Positions 18,870 through 27,274 are shown, counted from the stretch's first letter. The stretch: 64,000 nt of DNA from Pseudolabrys sp. (GCA_017849615.1 JAFIGS010000004.1:124001-188000), one strand, 5' to 3'. Notes: generated by a model not told the origin, from the sequence alone. Translations and numbers: made by a program.

Positions 18870-19133
18870 ATGAGTCTGGACGTGACGGCGGGCGGCGCTT
18901 TTTGTCGCGGCGCTTTTGTCGCGGGGCTGTTGTCTTTGGCTTCGCCCCGTGTCCTGCCGTTTGTGCCGGCCTGTCTGGCCTATGTAGGCGGCGTTTCGGC
19001 CGGCGAGTTGCGCGATGGCGAAAGCGACCGCGTCCGTCGCCGCCGCCTCGGTGATCGGTCAGGCGGTCAGCGTCCATCTGGCCCGCAGCGGAAAGCGCGG
19101 GAGACGTTTCCGGCCCTGGGGACAATTGGCTGA
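18870..19133 (+). pseudogene. soxV: Decayed 5' stub of soxV (CcdA/DsbD-type electron transporter)
   Basis: The first 45 or so codons read like the N-terminus of SoxV/CcdA: GAFVAGLLSLASPRVLPFVP, then CLAYVGGVSAGEL. Normal members have the redox Cys in SPCVLPLVP; here it is Arg (codon cgt at about 18955). A 14-15-base tandem duplication (two copies of gcgctttt(t)gtcgcg, near 18893-18922) inserts about five residues before TM1. Homology stops near 19025, and the other five membrane helices are absent in all frames before potF starts. This is a broken remnant with a replaced 3' end. Confidence 0.75.
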
Positions 19134-19203
19134 CGCGCGCCGCGTTCTGGTATCGCCGGACTGCCTCCGCTATGGTCGGCGCGTTTGAAAGTCGAGGGCC
19201 TGA

Positions 19204-20358
19204 ATGATGAAGTTGCCTGCCGTGATGCGCTCCGCCGCACCTGCCATGATGTCCAGCCTGCTTTCCGGTTTTCTTGCCGCCGCGCTGGCGCCCGCGTTGC
19301 TCATCATGCCCGGTTCGGCGCCCGCCGCGGCGCAGGAAGAAAAGGTGCTGAACGTGTTCAACTGGAGCGACTATGTCGCGCCGGACACGATCGCCAATTT
19401 CGAAAAAGAGACCGGAATCAAGGTCAATTACGACGTCTACGATTCCAACGACATCCTTGAGACCAAGATCTCGGTCGGCAAGTCGGGCTATGACGTGGTG
19501 TTTCCCTCGGCGTCGCCGTTTTTCGCGCGCCAGGTCAAGGCCGGGCTGTACCAGAAACTTGACCTGACGAAGATTCCCAACGCCAAGGGCGTCGACCCCA
19601 AGGTGCTGGAGCGTCTCGCCGGCGCCGATCCCGGCAATGCATACGGCCTGCCTTACATGATGGCCGGCACCGGCGTCGGCTACATCAAGAGCAGGGTCGA
19701 CAAGCTGTTGCCGAATGCGCCGATCGGCAGCTTCGCCATGCTGTTCGATCCGAAGACGGTGGCCGCGCTCAAGGGCTGCGGCGTCACGGTGCTCGATGCG
19801 CCGGAGGAAGTGCTGCCGGCGGCGATGGCCTACACCGGCAAGAGCCCGGTCAGCGTGACGAACGACGACCTCGAGGCCGCGGGCAAGACCGTGCTCGCGG
19901 CGCGACCGTCGTATCGCTACATCCACTCGTTGAGCTACATCAACGATCTCGCCAACGGCGCCGTTTGCGTGGCGCAGGGCTACGCCGGCGATCTGTTCCA
20001 GGCCCGCAAGCGCGCGCAGGAGGCCAAGAACGGCATCGAGATCGGCATCTTCCTGCCGAAGGAGGGCGCCGCCTTCAATATCGACGTGATGGCGATCCCG
20101 AAGGATGCGCCGCATCCCGACAACGCGTACAAGTTTATCAATTACCTGCTGTCGCCGAAGGTGGTCGCCGACATCACCGCGGCGGTCGGTTACGCCAATG
20201 CGGTGCCGGCCTCGCTCGAGCATGTGCCCGCGGAGATCAGGAACGATCCCGTGGTGTTTCCGCCGCAGGACGCCAAACTCTACACGCCGGTTCTGGCGAC
20301 GCCCGCTTACGAGCGGGCGCGCAACCGGCTGTGGACCCGCATCAAAGCCGGGAAATGA
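19204..20358 (+). CDS. potF: PotF-like polyamine-binding ABC transporter periplasmic protein
   Basis: 384 residues with an N-terminal signal region ending around PGSAPAAAQ. The mature part starts VLNVFNWSDYVAPDTI, typical of PotD/PotF spermidine/putrescine-binding proteins; GYDVVFPSASPFFARQ and NIDVMAIPKDAPHPDNA are further family blocks. GAGGG precedes the two ATGs at 19204 and 19207. First gene of a four-gene operon with tight overlaps. It sits directly after the soxV stub. The exact polyamine is not resolved by sequence. Confidence 0.93.
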   Translation: MMKLPAVMRSAAPAMMSSLLSGFLAAALAPALLIMPGSAPAAAQEEKVLNVFNWSDYVAPDTIANFEKETGIKVNYDVYDSNDILETKISVGKSGYDVVFPSASPFFARQVKAGLYQKLDLTKIPNAKGVDPKVLERLAGADPGNAYGLPYMMAGTGVGYIKSRVDKLLPNAPIGSFAMLFDPKTVAALKGCGVTVLDAPEEVLPAAMAYTGKSPVSVTNDDLEAAGKTVLAARPSYRYIHSLSYINDLANGAVCVAQGYAGDLFQARKRAQEAKNGIEIGIFLPKEGAAFNIDVMAIPKDAPHPDNAYKFINYLLSPKVVADITAAVGYANAVPASLEHVPAEIRNDPVVFPPQDAKLYTPVLATPAYERARNRLWTRIKAGK

Positions 20359-21449
20359 TGGCAAACGGCGGGGCGGGCGAGACGCCCGTTATCAGGATCG
20401 AGGGCGTCGCCAAGTCGTTCGGCGGCGTGCCGGCGGTGGCCGGCGTCAGCCTCGACATCGCGCGCGGCGAGTTCTTCTGTCTGGTTGGCGCCTCCGGCTC
20501 CGGCAAGACGACATTGCTGCGCCTGGTCGCCGGCTTCGAGACGCCGGACCAGGGCCGCGTTCTCATCGACGGCGAGGACATGAGCAGCCGGCCGCCTTAT
20601 GCGCGGCCGGTCAACATGATGTTCCAGTCCTATGCGCTGTTTCCGCATCTGACGGTGGCGGAAAACGTCGCGTTCGGCCTCGAGGAGGAGCGGCGGCCGC
20701 GGTCCGAAATCCGCGAGCGCGTTTTTGCGGCGCTCGCCATGTTCGACATGGGTGCGTTCGGCGCCCGCAAACCGCACCAATTGTCCGGCGGGCAGCGCCA
20801 GCGCGTCGCGCTCGCTCGCGCGCTGGTGAAGAATCCGAAGATCCTGCTGCTCGACGAGCCATTGGGCGCGCTCGACAAGAAGCTGCGCGAGCGCGCGCAG
20901 CTCGAGCTGGTGGCCTTGCGGGAGCGCGTCGGCATCACCTTTGTCATGGTGACGCACGATCAGGAGGAGGCCATGAGCATGGCGAGCCGTATCGCGCTGA
21001 TGCGCGACGGCGCGCTATGCCAGGTCGGCACGCCGCGCGAGCTTTATGACGCGCCGCAGTCGCGCTTCGCCGCCGATTTCTTCGGCGTCGCCAATCTGTT
21101 CGGTGGCCGGGTGACAGAGGCTGGTGCGGCCGTTGATTGCGCCGAGGCGCGCGCGACCCTGGCGGTGGCCGATGCCTGTACGCAAGGCGCGGACGTTACC
21201 GTCATGCTGAGGCCCGAACAGATCGCGCTGTCGAAACATGCCCCGGCCGCGCCGAATGTGCTGACCGGTACGCTCGGTAATGTCGTGTTTCTCGGCAATG
21301 CTTATGTCTGTCACGTCGTCCTGGACAGCGGCAAGGCGGTGCAGGCGCGGCTCTCGCCGGCGGACATGGCGAAGCTCGGTGCTCTCGCGACCGGCGATCG
21401 CGTTCACGTCTCATGGGAGCCATCCGCCGCGCGGGTGCTGACGTCATGA
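20355..21449 (+). CDS. potG: Polyamine ABC transporter ATP-binding subunit
   Basis: 364 residues. Walker A GASGSGKTT (about 45-53), Q-loop FQSYALFPHL, signature LSGGQRQR, Walker B ILLLDEPLGALD and H-loop VTHDQEEA form a complete ABC ATPase. The C-terminal TOBE domain starts near residue 285 (VMLRPEQIALS), as in PotA/PotG. The start at 20355 overlaps the potF stop as ATGA; ATG 20358 is equally possible. The 3' end overlaps potH as ATGA. Confidence 0.95.
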   Translation: MMANGGAGETPVIRIEGVAKSFGGVPAVAGVSLDIARGEFFCLVGASGSGKTTLLRLVAGFETPDQGRVLIDGEDMSSRPPYARPVNMMFQSYALFPHLTVAENVAFGLEEERRPRSEIRERVFAALAMFDMGAFGARKPHQLSGGQRQRVALARALVKNPKILLLDEPLGALDKKLRERAQLELVALRERVGITFVMVTHDQEEAMSMASRIALMRDGALCQVGTPRELYDAPQSRFAADFFGVANLFGGRVTEAGAAVDCAEARATLAVADACTQGADVTVMLRPEQIALSKHAPAAPNVLTGTLGNVVFLGNAYVCHVVLDSGKAVQARLSPADMAKLGALATGDRVHVSWEPSAARVLTS

Positions 21450-22345
21450 GCATGACTGGCGGCGCGGGCAGGGGACTGCGGCGCGTCATTCTCGGCGCGA
21501 CGACGGCCTGGCTGCTCGCGTTCACGCTGCTGCCGATGCTGATCGTCGTCGCGGTTAGCCTGTCCGAGCCGCGGCTCGGCGCGCCGCCCTTCACGCCACT
21601 GTTCGAATGGGGCGCGGGCTTCTGGCCGATTTTCAACGGCCACATCACCAGCTACGTGACCATCGCGTCGGACTCGCTTTATGTCGCCGCCTTCGTGTCG
21701 TCGCTGCGCATCGCCGCGACCTCGGCCTTCATTACGCTGCTCATTGCCTATCCCATGGCCTATGCCATTGCGCGGGCAAGCGCGCGCGCCCGCTTTGCCC
21801 TCCTGATGCTGGTGATCCTGCCGTTCTGGACGTCGTTTCTGATCCGGACTTACGCCTGGACCGGGCTGCTCAACACCAATGGCCCGATCAATAATACGCT
21901 CATCAATCTCGGCGTCGTTTCGGAGCCGCTGACGCTGCTCCACACCGAGTTCGCCGTGCATCTTGGCATCGTCTATTCCTATCTGCCGTTCATGGTGTTG
22001 CCGATCTATGCGGTGCTGGAGCGCATGGACTGGTCGCTCATCGAAGCGGCGCAGGATCTCGGCTCGCGGCCGTACCGGGCGTTTGTCCGGGTGACCTTGC
22101 CGCTGTCGCTGCCGGGCGTGTTCGCCGGCTGGCTGCTGGTGTTCATCCCGGCGCTGGGGGAGTTCATTATTCCCGATCTGCTCGGCGGCCCGGATACGCT
22201 CATGCTTGGCCGCGTGCTGTGGACCGAATTTTTCAACAACCGCGACTGGCCGCTGGCATCGGCACTAGCCGTGGTGCTGCTGATGACTGTGCTGTTGTCG
22301 GCGTTGCTGCTGGTCAAGGCGCTGCAGCGCCGGGAGGCCGCGTAA
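21446..22345 (+). CDS. potH: Polyamine ABC transporter permease (PotB/PotH type)
   Basis: 299 residues, six transmembrane helices. The EAA loop reads EAAQDLGSRPYRAFVRVTLP, with the conserved EAA and G residues that contact the ATPase. ATG 21446 overlaps the potG stop (ATGA); an upstream in-frame ATG at 21413 would lie inside potG. The stop overlaps the potI start (TAATG). It forms the channel with PotI. Confidence 0.94.
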   Translation: MSMTGGAGRGLRRVILGATTAWLLAFTLLPMLIVVAVSLSEPRLGAPPFTPLFEWGAGFWPIFNGHITSYVTIASDSLYVAAFVSSLRIAATSAFITLLIAYPMAYAIARASARARFALLMLVILPFWTSFLIRTYAWTGLLNTNGPINNTLINLGVVSEPLTLLHTEFAVHLGIVYSYLPFMVLPIYAVLERMDWSLIEAAQDLGSRPYRAFVRVTLPLSLPGVFAGWLLVFIPALGEFIIPDLLGGPDTLMLGRVLWTEFFNNRDWPLASALAVVLLMTVLLSALLLVKALQRREAA

Positions 22346-23157
22346 TGTCCGGCCGTCGCTCCGTCGCGCTGCTGTCCGCGCTTGCCTTCGGCTACGCATT
22401 TCTCTACCTGCCGATCGTCATTCTGATCGTCTATTCGTTCAACGACAGCCGGCTGGTGACGGTGTGGAGCCATGCCTCGCTGCGCTGGTATGCGGCTCTT
22501 CTTGAGAACCAGCAGATGCTGGACGCGGCGTGGCTGTCGCTGCGCATCGCCGCGGTGAGCGCCACGGTGTCCGTGGCCTTGGGCACGGGCGCGGCCTTCG
22601 CGCTGCAGCGACTCAAGCCGTTCTTCGCCCAGCGCGGTTACGAGGCGCTGGCGCTGATGCCGCTGATCGTGCCGGAAGTGCTGATCGGCTTGGCGATGCT
22701 GTTGTTGTTCGTGGTGCTGGGGGACACCATCGGCTGGCCGGAGCGCGGCGCCACCACGATTGCGCTGGCGCATGCCAGCTTCGGCATGGCCTACGCGACT
22801 GTCGTCATCCGGGCGCGGCTCACGCAACTCGACCCGGCGCTGGATGAGGCCGCCGCCATCCTTGGCGCCACGCCGTGGCGCACCTTCCGCCGCGTGACCT
22901 TGCCGCTGCTGGCGCCGGCTATTGCGGCCGGCTGGCTGCTGTCGTTTACGCTGTCGCTCGACGACGTGGTGGTGGCGAGCTTCGTCACCGGGCCGGGGGC
23001 CACGACCTTGCCGATCGTGGTCTTCTCCAGCGTGCGGCTCGGCGTTTCGCCGCAGATCAACGCGCTGGCGACGGTCATTGTGGTTCTGGTCGCGGTCCTG
23101 ATCCTCACGGCGACGCTGATGACCCGGCCGGGTCAGCGGGATGGCCGCCGCGCCTGA
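22345..23157 (+). CDS. potI: Polyamine ABC transporter permease (PotC/PotI type)
   Basis: 270 residues with six membrane helices. The EAA loop reads DEAAAILGATPWRTFRRVTL, and SLDDVVVASFVTGPG is a signature of the PotC/PotI group. It begins in a TAATG overlap with potH and ends 4 bases before the convergent unknown gene at 23162. The last gene of the operon; no regulator is visible nearby. Confidence 0.94.
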   Translation: MSGRRSVALLSALAFGYAFLYLPIVILIVYSFNDSRLVTVWSHASLRWYAALLENQQMLDAAWLSLRIAAVSATVSVALGTGAAFALQRLKPFFAQRGYEALALMPLIVPEVLIGLAMLLLFVVLGDTIGWPERGATTIALAHASFGMAYATVVIRARLTQLDPALDEAAAILGATPWRTFRRVTLPLLAPAIAAGWLLSFTLSLDDVVVASFVTGPGATTLPIVVFSSVRLGVSPQINALATVIVVLVAVLILTATLMTRPGQRDGRRA

Positions 23158-23161
23158 CGGC

Positions 23162-23893
23162 TCAGCCGAAGCGGAAAGCCAGCAGGTTATCGAACGAGCG
23201 CAGTTCGATCAGGACGCGGTGGACGAGATCGGCGTCCTTCGTTGCGATGGCGTTCGGGATCAGGCCAAGCCCGGCGCGGGCGCCATCGACGAGGCGGCGG
23301 AATTCCGGGCTACCGCGCACGCCGGGTTCGGCAATGCCGTCGCAGCGGTCGAGCGTCTTGAGATAATCGGCCGCGCGCGCCGACAGGCCGGTCGCGGTGT
23401 CGGGTTTGTCCCAATCGAGCTTGCGGTCGTTATAGACCATGATCGCATCGGCGATGCCGTTGGCATCGCGGATGCAGTCGGCCAGCACGACGACACCTGC
23501 GGATTTGCGCAGGTCGTAAAGATCGCGCCGCATGCCGTCGAGCGCGGTGCGGGCGGCGTCGGCGCGGCCGGACTGCAGCATCATGTCGGCGGCGACGAGG
23601 CCGGTCGAAATCTTGAGCAGGGTGGTCGTGTAGAGCGTGGCGTCCTTGAAGGCCGCGGGGCGTTTGCCGCCGAATTTCTGCGTCAGTTCGCTCCAGGCCT
23701 CCCGCAGGCGCTCGAGTTCAAGCGCGGCGAGGTCGGTGTTGCCGGTACGCAGATAGCCGTCCGCGACTCGGTTATGCGAAGCGGCGCGCGCCACATCGGT
23801 GTTGAAATCGGACAGGTCATCAGCCTTGGCGGCCGCCACGCCTACGATCAGGATCAGGGCGAGGATGGCGGGGCGCGAAAATGTGAAAATCAT
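23162..23893 (-). CDS. Exported helical protein of unknown function in the sox region
   Basis: 243 residues. A signal peptide (MIFTFSRPAILALILIVGVAAAKA) is followed by an all-helical sequence with regular Ala/Leu heptad-like spacing: TDLAALELERLREAWSEL and GRADAARTALDGMRRDLYDL. Two cysteines remain in the mature part (ADCIRDA, LDRCDG) and there is no CxxCH haem site. I do not recognise the family; helix-bundle periplasmic proteins such as haem-less c'-like folds come to mind only as analogy. It is divergent from soxW, sharing a 93-base promoter gap, so co-regulation with sox is possible. Confidence 0.72.
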   Translation of the reverse strand: MIFTFSRPAILALILIVGVAAAKADDLSDFNTDVARAASHNRVADGYLRTGNTDLAALELERLREAWSELTQKFGGKRPAAFKDATLYTTTLLKISTGLVAADMMLQSGRADAARTALDGMRRDLYDLRKSAGVVVLADCIRDANGIADAIMVYNDRKLDWDKPDTATGLSARAADYLKTLDRCDGIAEPGVRGSPEFRRLVDGARAGLGLIPNAIATKDADLVHRVLIELRSFDNLLAFRFG

Positions 23894-23986
23894 GCGTGTT
23901 CACTCGGAGGCGCGGTGCAGATATATAACAATCCGAATATTAGGGCGCGGACAATCCGTGTCATCGGCATCGCGAAGGTAGAGGCC

Positions 23987-24562
23987 ATGTCAATATCGCG
24001 GCGTCATCTGCTGCTCGCCACGGCCGCTCTGTCGGCAGGCGCGATGGTCCCCGCGCGTGCGGCCGGGCCGATTCTGACCGACGATGGCCTCTACAAGCAG
24101 CCCTGGTTCCTCGAGAGCTTCCTCGAACTCGCGGAAGACCTCGACGAGGCGCAAAAGGCCGGCAAGCGGTTTGCCGTGATGTGGGAGCTCAAGGGCTGCC
24201 CTTATTGCAAGGAAACGCATTTCGTCAATTTCGCCCGCGACGACATCAGCAATTACATTAAAAGCAATTTTGTCGTTCTGCAGCTCAACATCATCGGCTC
24301 GCGCAAGGTCACGGATTTTGACGGGCAGGTGCTCTCCGAAAAGGAACTGGCGGCCAAATACGGCGTCCGTTTCACACCAACCTTCCAGTTTTTCGATGAG
24401 GATGCGTCGGCGCTGAAGACCCGCGAGCCGCAGAAGCGGGAAGTGGCGCGAGCGCCGGGCTATTTGCGACCGGAGGATTTTCTCGCCTTGTTTCGGTTCG
24501 TGCGCGAGAAGGCCTATCGGGAGAAGTCATTCCGCGATTACGTGAAAGCGCAGCCTAGCTGA
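23987..24562 (+). CDS. soxW: SoxW-like periplasmic thioredoxin
   Basis: 191 residues with a twin-arginine-like start (SRRHLLLATAALSAG) and cleavage near ARAAG. The thioredoxin-fold active site is CPYC (Cys71/Cys74) and the cis-Pro is in RFTPTFQFFD. SoxW is a periplasmic thioredoxin normally reduced by SoxV and serving the thiosulfate-oxidising complex. Its usual partner soxV is only a stub 5 kb upstream. ATG 23987 is preceded by AAGG at 8 bases. The gap to soxY (194 bases) holds the operator. Confidence 0.85.
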   Translation: MSISRRHLLLATAALSAGAMVPARAAGPILTDDGLYKQPWFLESFLELAEDLDEAQKAGKRFAVMWELKGCPYCKETHFVNFARDDISNYIKSNFVVLQLNIIGSRKVTDFDGQVLSEKELAAKYGVRFTPTFQFFDEDASALKTREPQKREVARAPGYLRPEDFLALFRFVREKAYREKSFRDYVKAQPS

Positions 24563-24653
24563 TCGGCGGGAGCCGTCTGCTCCGAAAATTCATGCTACAA
24601 GTCGCGCGGCCCGGAGTAATGGCGTTCGCTCGTCATGCTGCGTTGCAATATTA

Positions 24654-24671
24654 CATTCTTCCTTATGAATG
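24654..24671. promoter_or_regulatory. ATTC-N8-GAAT operator upstream of soxY
   Basis: CATTC-ttccttat-GAATG: a perfect five-base inverted repeat with an eight-base spacer, 86 bases upstream of the soxY start. ATTC-N8-GAAT is, as I recall it, the reported recognition motif of SqrR-type ArsR repressors. The soxR-like protein in this window has the same Cys pair and is the likely ligand. Confidence 0.75.
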
Positions 24672-24756
24672 CGAATTGACGCCGCCGCCACCATGATTAT
24701 GGTCCCTTTATGGGGAGCGGTTGAGCCGCTTCGGCAAATTCTCGGGAGGAGTCTCG

Positions 24757-25212
24757 ATGCAACAGCTCTCTCGCCGCTCGGCATTGGCGCTTGGCGCCGC
24801 CGGCGCGGCGCTTTCCCTGATCGGCATTTCGAGCACGGCGCAAGCGACGCCGGAATCGGCCGCCGCCGATGTCGCCAAATTCGCCGGGGGCAAGACGCCG
24901 GTCGCCGGCAAGATTTCGATCGAGCTGCCCGAGATCGCCGAGAACGGCAACACCGTGCCGCTGACCATTTCGGTCGATGCGCCGATGACCGATGACGATT
25001 ACGTTACCGACGTTCTCGTGCTCGCCGACGGCAATCCTAATCCGGGCGTCGCCACTTTCCATTTTACGCCGCTGTCGGGCAAAGCCGAAGCCTCCACCCG
25101 TATCCGCCTTGCCGCCACACAGAACATCGTGGTGACCGCCAAGACCAGCAAGGGCGCGGTCTACACCGCCTCGAAACTGGTCAAGGTCACCATCGGCGGC
25201 TGCGGCGGCTGA
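24757..25212 (+). CDS. soxY: Sulfur-carrier protein SoxY
   Basis: 151 residues. A Tat-type signal (SRRSALALGAAGAALSL) is followed by an immunoglobulin-like domain. The C-terminal swinging arm ends IGGCGG, with Cys149 as the carrier of the covalently bound thiosulfate-derived sulfur. GGGAGGA lies 6 bases before ATG 24757; an in-frame TTG at 24721 would add 12 residues ahead of the twin arginines and is less likely. It forms a heterodimer with SoxZ, encoded 27 bases downstream. Confidence 0.97.
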   Translation: MQQLSRRSALALGAAGAALSLIGISSTAQATPESAAADVAKFAGGKTPVAGKISIELPEIAENGNTVPLTISVDAPMTDDDYVTDVLVLADGNPNPGVATFHFTPLSGKAEASTRIRLAATQNIVVTAKTSKGAVYTASKLVKVTIGGCGG

Positions 25213-25239
25213 GACAACACAGAGTTCGAGGAGGATCGC

Positions 25240-25563
25240 ATGGCAGACGCACCGAAGATCAGAGTGCCGAAGACGGCCAAGAAAGGCGAAATTGTCGAGA
25301 TCAAGACCCTGATGCCGCACATCATGGAGTCGGGTCAGCGCAAGGACAAGGATGGCAAGACCATCCCGCGCAAGATCATCAACAAATTCGTCGCCGAGTT
25401 TAACGGCAAGCCGCTGTTCTCGGCCGATATGGATCCGGCCATCGCCGCCAATCCGTATCTGCAGTTCAGCGCGAAGGTGAACGAGAGCGGCACATTCAAG
25501 TTCACCTGGACCGACGACGACGGCACGGTGACGACGTCGGAACAGAAGATCGAAGTCGCCTGA
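25240..25563 (+). CDS. soxZ: SoxZ, partner of SoxY
   Basis: 107 residues, no signal peptide, as usual because SoxZ is exported by hitch-hiking on Tat-targeted SoxY. The block EIVEIKTLMPHIMESGQRKD and the C-terminal FKFTWTDDDGTV are characteristic. GAGGAGG sits before the ATG. It lies between soxY and the soxXA fusion with 59 bases to the latter. Confidence 0.97.
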   Translation: MADAPKIRVPKTAKKGEIVEIKTLMPHIMESGQRKDKDGKTIPRKIINKFVAEFNGKPLFSADMDPAIAANPYLQFSAKVNESGTFKFTWTDDDGTVTTSEQKIEVA

Positions 25564-25622
25564 CAACCGCCGCCGGAAGGCAACACCGAGCGCGGATTGA
25601 ACGTCAAGCTGGAGGAGCAAGG

Positions 25623-26882
25623 ATGCGGGCAGGGATATGGACGGCCGGGGCGGTCGCCATCGTGGTTTTGGCGACCGGCGTGATGACGCTGGCGCCCGCC
25701 AATTCGCAAGCCAAAAAAGAAGCGCCGCTGGTGACCGACGGCGATGCCGCGGCGCGGCCGTGGAAGCGCTACAATGGTTGGCCGGCGCGCGATTATTCCA
25801 AGTTCAACACGCTCGCCAACCTTGCCTCGCCGCCGGCTCCGAAGGAGCCGCGCAAGATTGCCGGTCCGATCGAAGGCGACGCCAAGAAGGGCGCCCAACT
25901 GGTCGCCGACCGTAACCGCGGCGGCTCCTGCTTGGCCTGTCATGTCATGGGCCCCGCCGGCGGCGCCAACCTGCCGGGCAATGTCGCGCCCGATCTGTCG
26001 GAAATCGGCAATGCCGGCCGCGAGGACGAGTGGCTGTTCAACTACGTCTATGACGGCCGGGTCTATAATCCCGAGACGGTGATGCCGCCCTGGGGAACGC
26101 ATGGCCTGTTCACCGATGACGAGATCAAGGACATCGTCGCCTTCCTCAAGACGCTGAAAGCTCCGGCCGTGTTCAAGACGGCGCTCGACAATCCGGACAA
26201 GCGCGCCGCCCCGGTCGAAAAACGCGAGAATCTCGATCCGCTCGAGAACCCCGGCATGTGGACCGTGGACAAGGCGCAGGAACTCTGGAAGCAGGCGGGC
26301 TCGAAAGGCGCGGCCTGCGTGACCTGCCATGCCACGCCGGAGACCCAGTTCAAGTCCTGGGCGGCGTCGATGCCAAAGTGGGAGCCGCGCGTCGGGAAGG
26401 TGCTCGGCGTCGAGGAGTTCGTCACCCGCCACGCCAAGGCGACCACCGGTGCCGACTGGCTGATGGAAACTGACGACAACCGCGCGATGTCGGTCTATCT
26501 GCATTTCCTCGCCAATGGCGAGCCGATCAAGGTCGATGTGGCGAGCGCGGGCGCCAAGGCCGCCTGGGAGCGCGGCAAGGAATTGTCGGCGCGCAAGGTC
26601 GGGCAGCTCAACTTCGCCTGCACCGACTGTCACGGCATTTCGGCCAACAAATGGATCCGGGGCCAGTGGCTGGGCGAGCCGAAGGGGCAGTACGACCATT
26701 TCCCGACCTGGCGCACCAGCCTGCAGGCCGTCTGGGATATTCGACAGCGGTTCCAGTGGTGCTCGGTCAATATCCGCGGTGACGAGTTGCCGCCGGACGC
26801 CAAGGAATACGGGGACATCGAATTGTATCTGGCGTCCCAGAACGAAGGCCTGAAGCTCAGCGTTCCGGGTATCCGCCATTAG
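25623..26882 (+). CDS. soxXA: SoxX-SoxA fusion, tri-haem c-type cytochrome
   Basis: 419 residues with one signal peptide at the start. Residues about 80-182 are a SoxX domain: haem motif CLACH (103-107) and the axial-Met segment TVMPPWG (Met154). Residues about 205-419 are a SoxA domain: haem motifs CVTCH (232-236) and CTDCH (333-337), and active-site Cys380 in RFQWC. A charged linker of about 25 residues joins them. Together they form the L-cysteine S-thiosulfotransferase that loads thiosulfate onto SoxY. Separate soxX and soxA genes are absent from the window. The frame is continuous and GGAGGA-like sequence precedes the ATG. Confidence 0.95.
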   Translation: MRAGIWTAGAVAIVVLATGVMTLAPANSQAKKEAPLVTDGDAAARPWKRYNGWPARDYSKFNTLANLASPPAPKEPRKIAGPIEGDAKKGAQLVADRNRGGSCLACHVMGPAGGANLPGNVAPDLSEIGNAGREDEWLFNYVYDGRVYNPETVMPPWGTHGLFTDDEIKDIVAFLKTLKAPAVFKTALDNPDKRAAPVEKRENLDPLENPGMWTVDKAQELWKQAGSKGAACVTCHATPETQFKSWAASMPKWEPRVGKVLGVEEFVTRHAKATTGADWLMETDDNRAMSVYLHFLANGEPIKVDVASAGAKAAWERGKELSARKVGQLNFACTDCHGISANKWIRGQWLGEPKGQYDHFPTWRTSLQAVWDIRQRFQWCSVNIRGDELPPDAKEYGDIELYLASQNEGLKLSVPGIRH

Positions 26883-26888
26883 CGCGAC

Positions 26889-26919
26889 AAAAAGGCCGCT
26901 CCTGAAGGGCGGCCTTTTT
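26889..26919. terminator. Bidirectional Rho-independent terminator after soxXA
   Basis: The stem aaaaaggccg pairs with cggccttttt around an 11-base loop, with A- and T-tracts on the two sides. It starts 7 bases after the soxXA stop and serves the convergent small gene at 26939 from the other side. soxB therefore probably has its own promoter. Confidence 0.85.
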
Positions 26920-26938
26920 CGGCTCCATGCGGGAGGCC

Positions 26939-27187
26939 TTAATGGTCCTGGATATAGGCCTTCGAGTAATCGGCGTCCTTGCCCGGCAGATTGTTGTACC
27001 GGCCGGCGTCGGCCTTCGGGATACCGGGTCGGTAATAGCCGTCGCTCGACATGTGTCCGCGTTTGGCCTTCATGTGCTTGGACGACTGGCCGGCGGTTTC
27101 CTTCTTGGTGGTGGTCGTGCTGGACTGGGCCGCAGCCGTACCGCACGCCAGACCGGCCGCAAGGGCGGCGATCACGAGCGTCTTCAT
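26939..27187 (-). CDS. Small exported protein of unknown function
   Basis: 82 residues with a signal peptide (MKTLVIAALAAGLACGTAAAQ). The mature part is polar: a Thr/Lys/Ser-rich stretch, then YYRPGIPKADAGRYNNLP and a Tyr-rich tail. No cysteine remains after cleavage. It is convergent with soxXA and divergent from soxB. I do not recognise the family; the GGAACC-preceded ATG with GGAGG upstream supports a real gene. Confidence 0.65.
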   Translation of the reverse strand: MKTLVIAALAAGLACGTAAAQSSTTTTKKETAGQSSKHMKAKRGHMSSDGYYRPGIPKADAGRYNNLPGKDADYSKAYIQDH

Positions 27188-27274
27188 GGGTTCCTCCGTT
27201 TCGCGTTCACCTGTTAACCCCGAGCGGCGCGTGTCGTTTCGCTCCCGCCTTCACATTCCGATGAGGCTGTTGCC

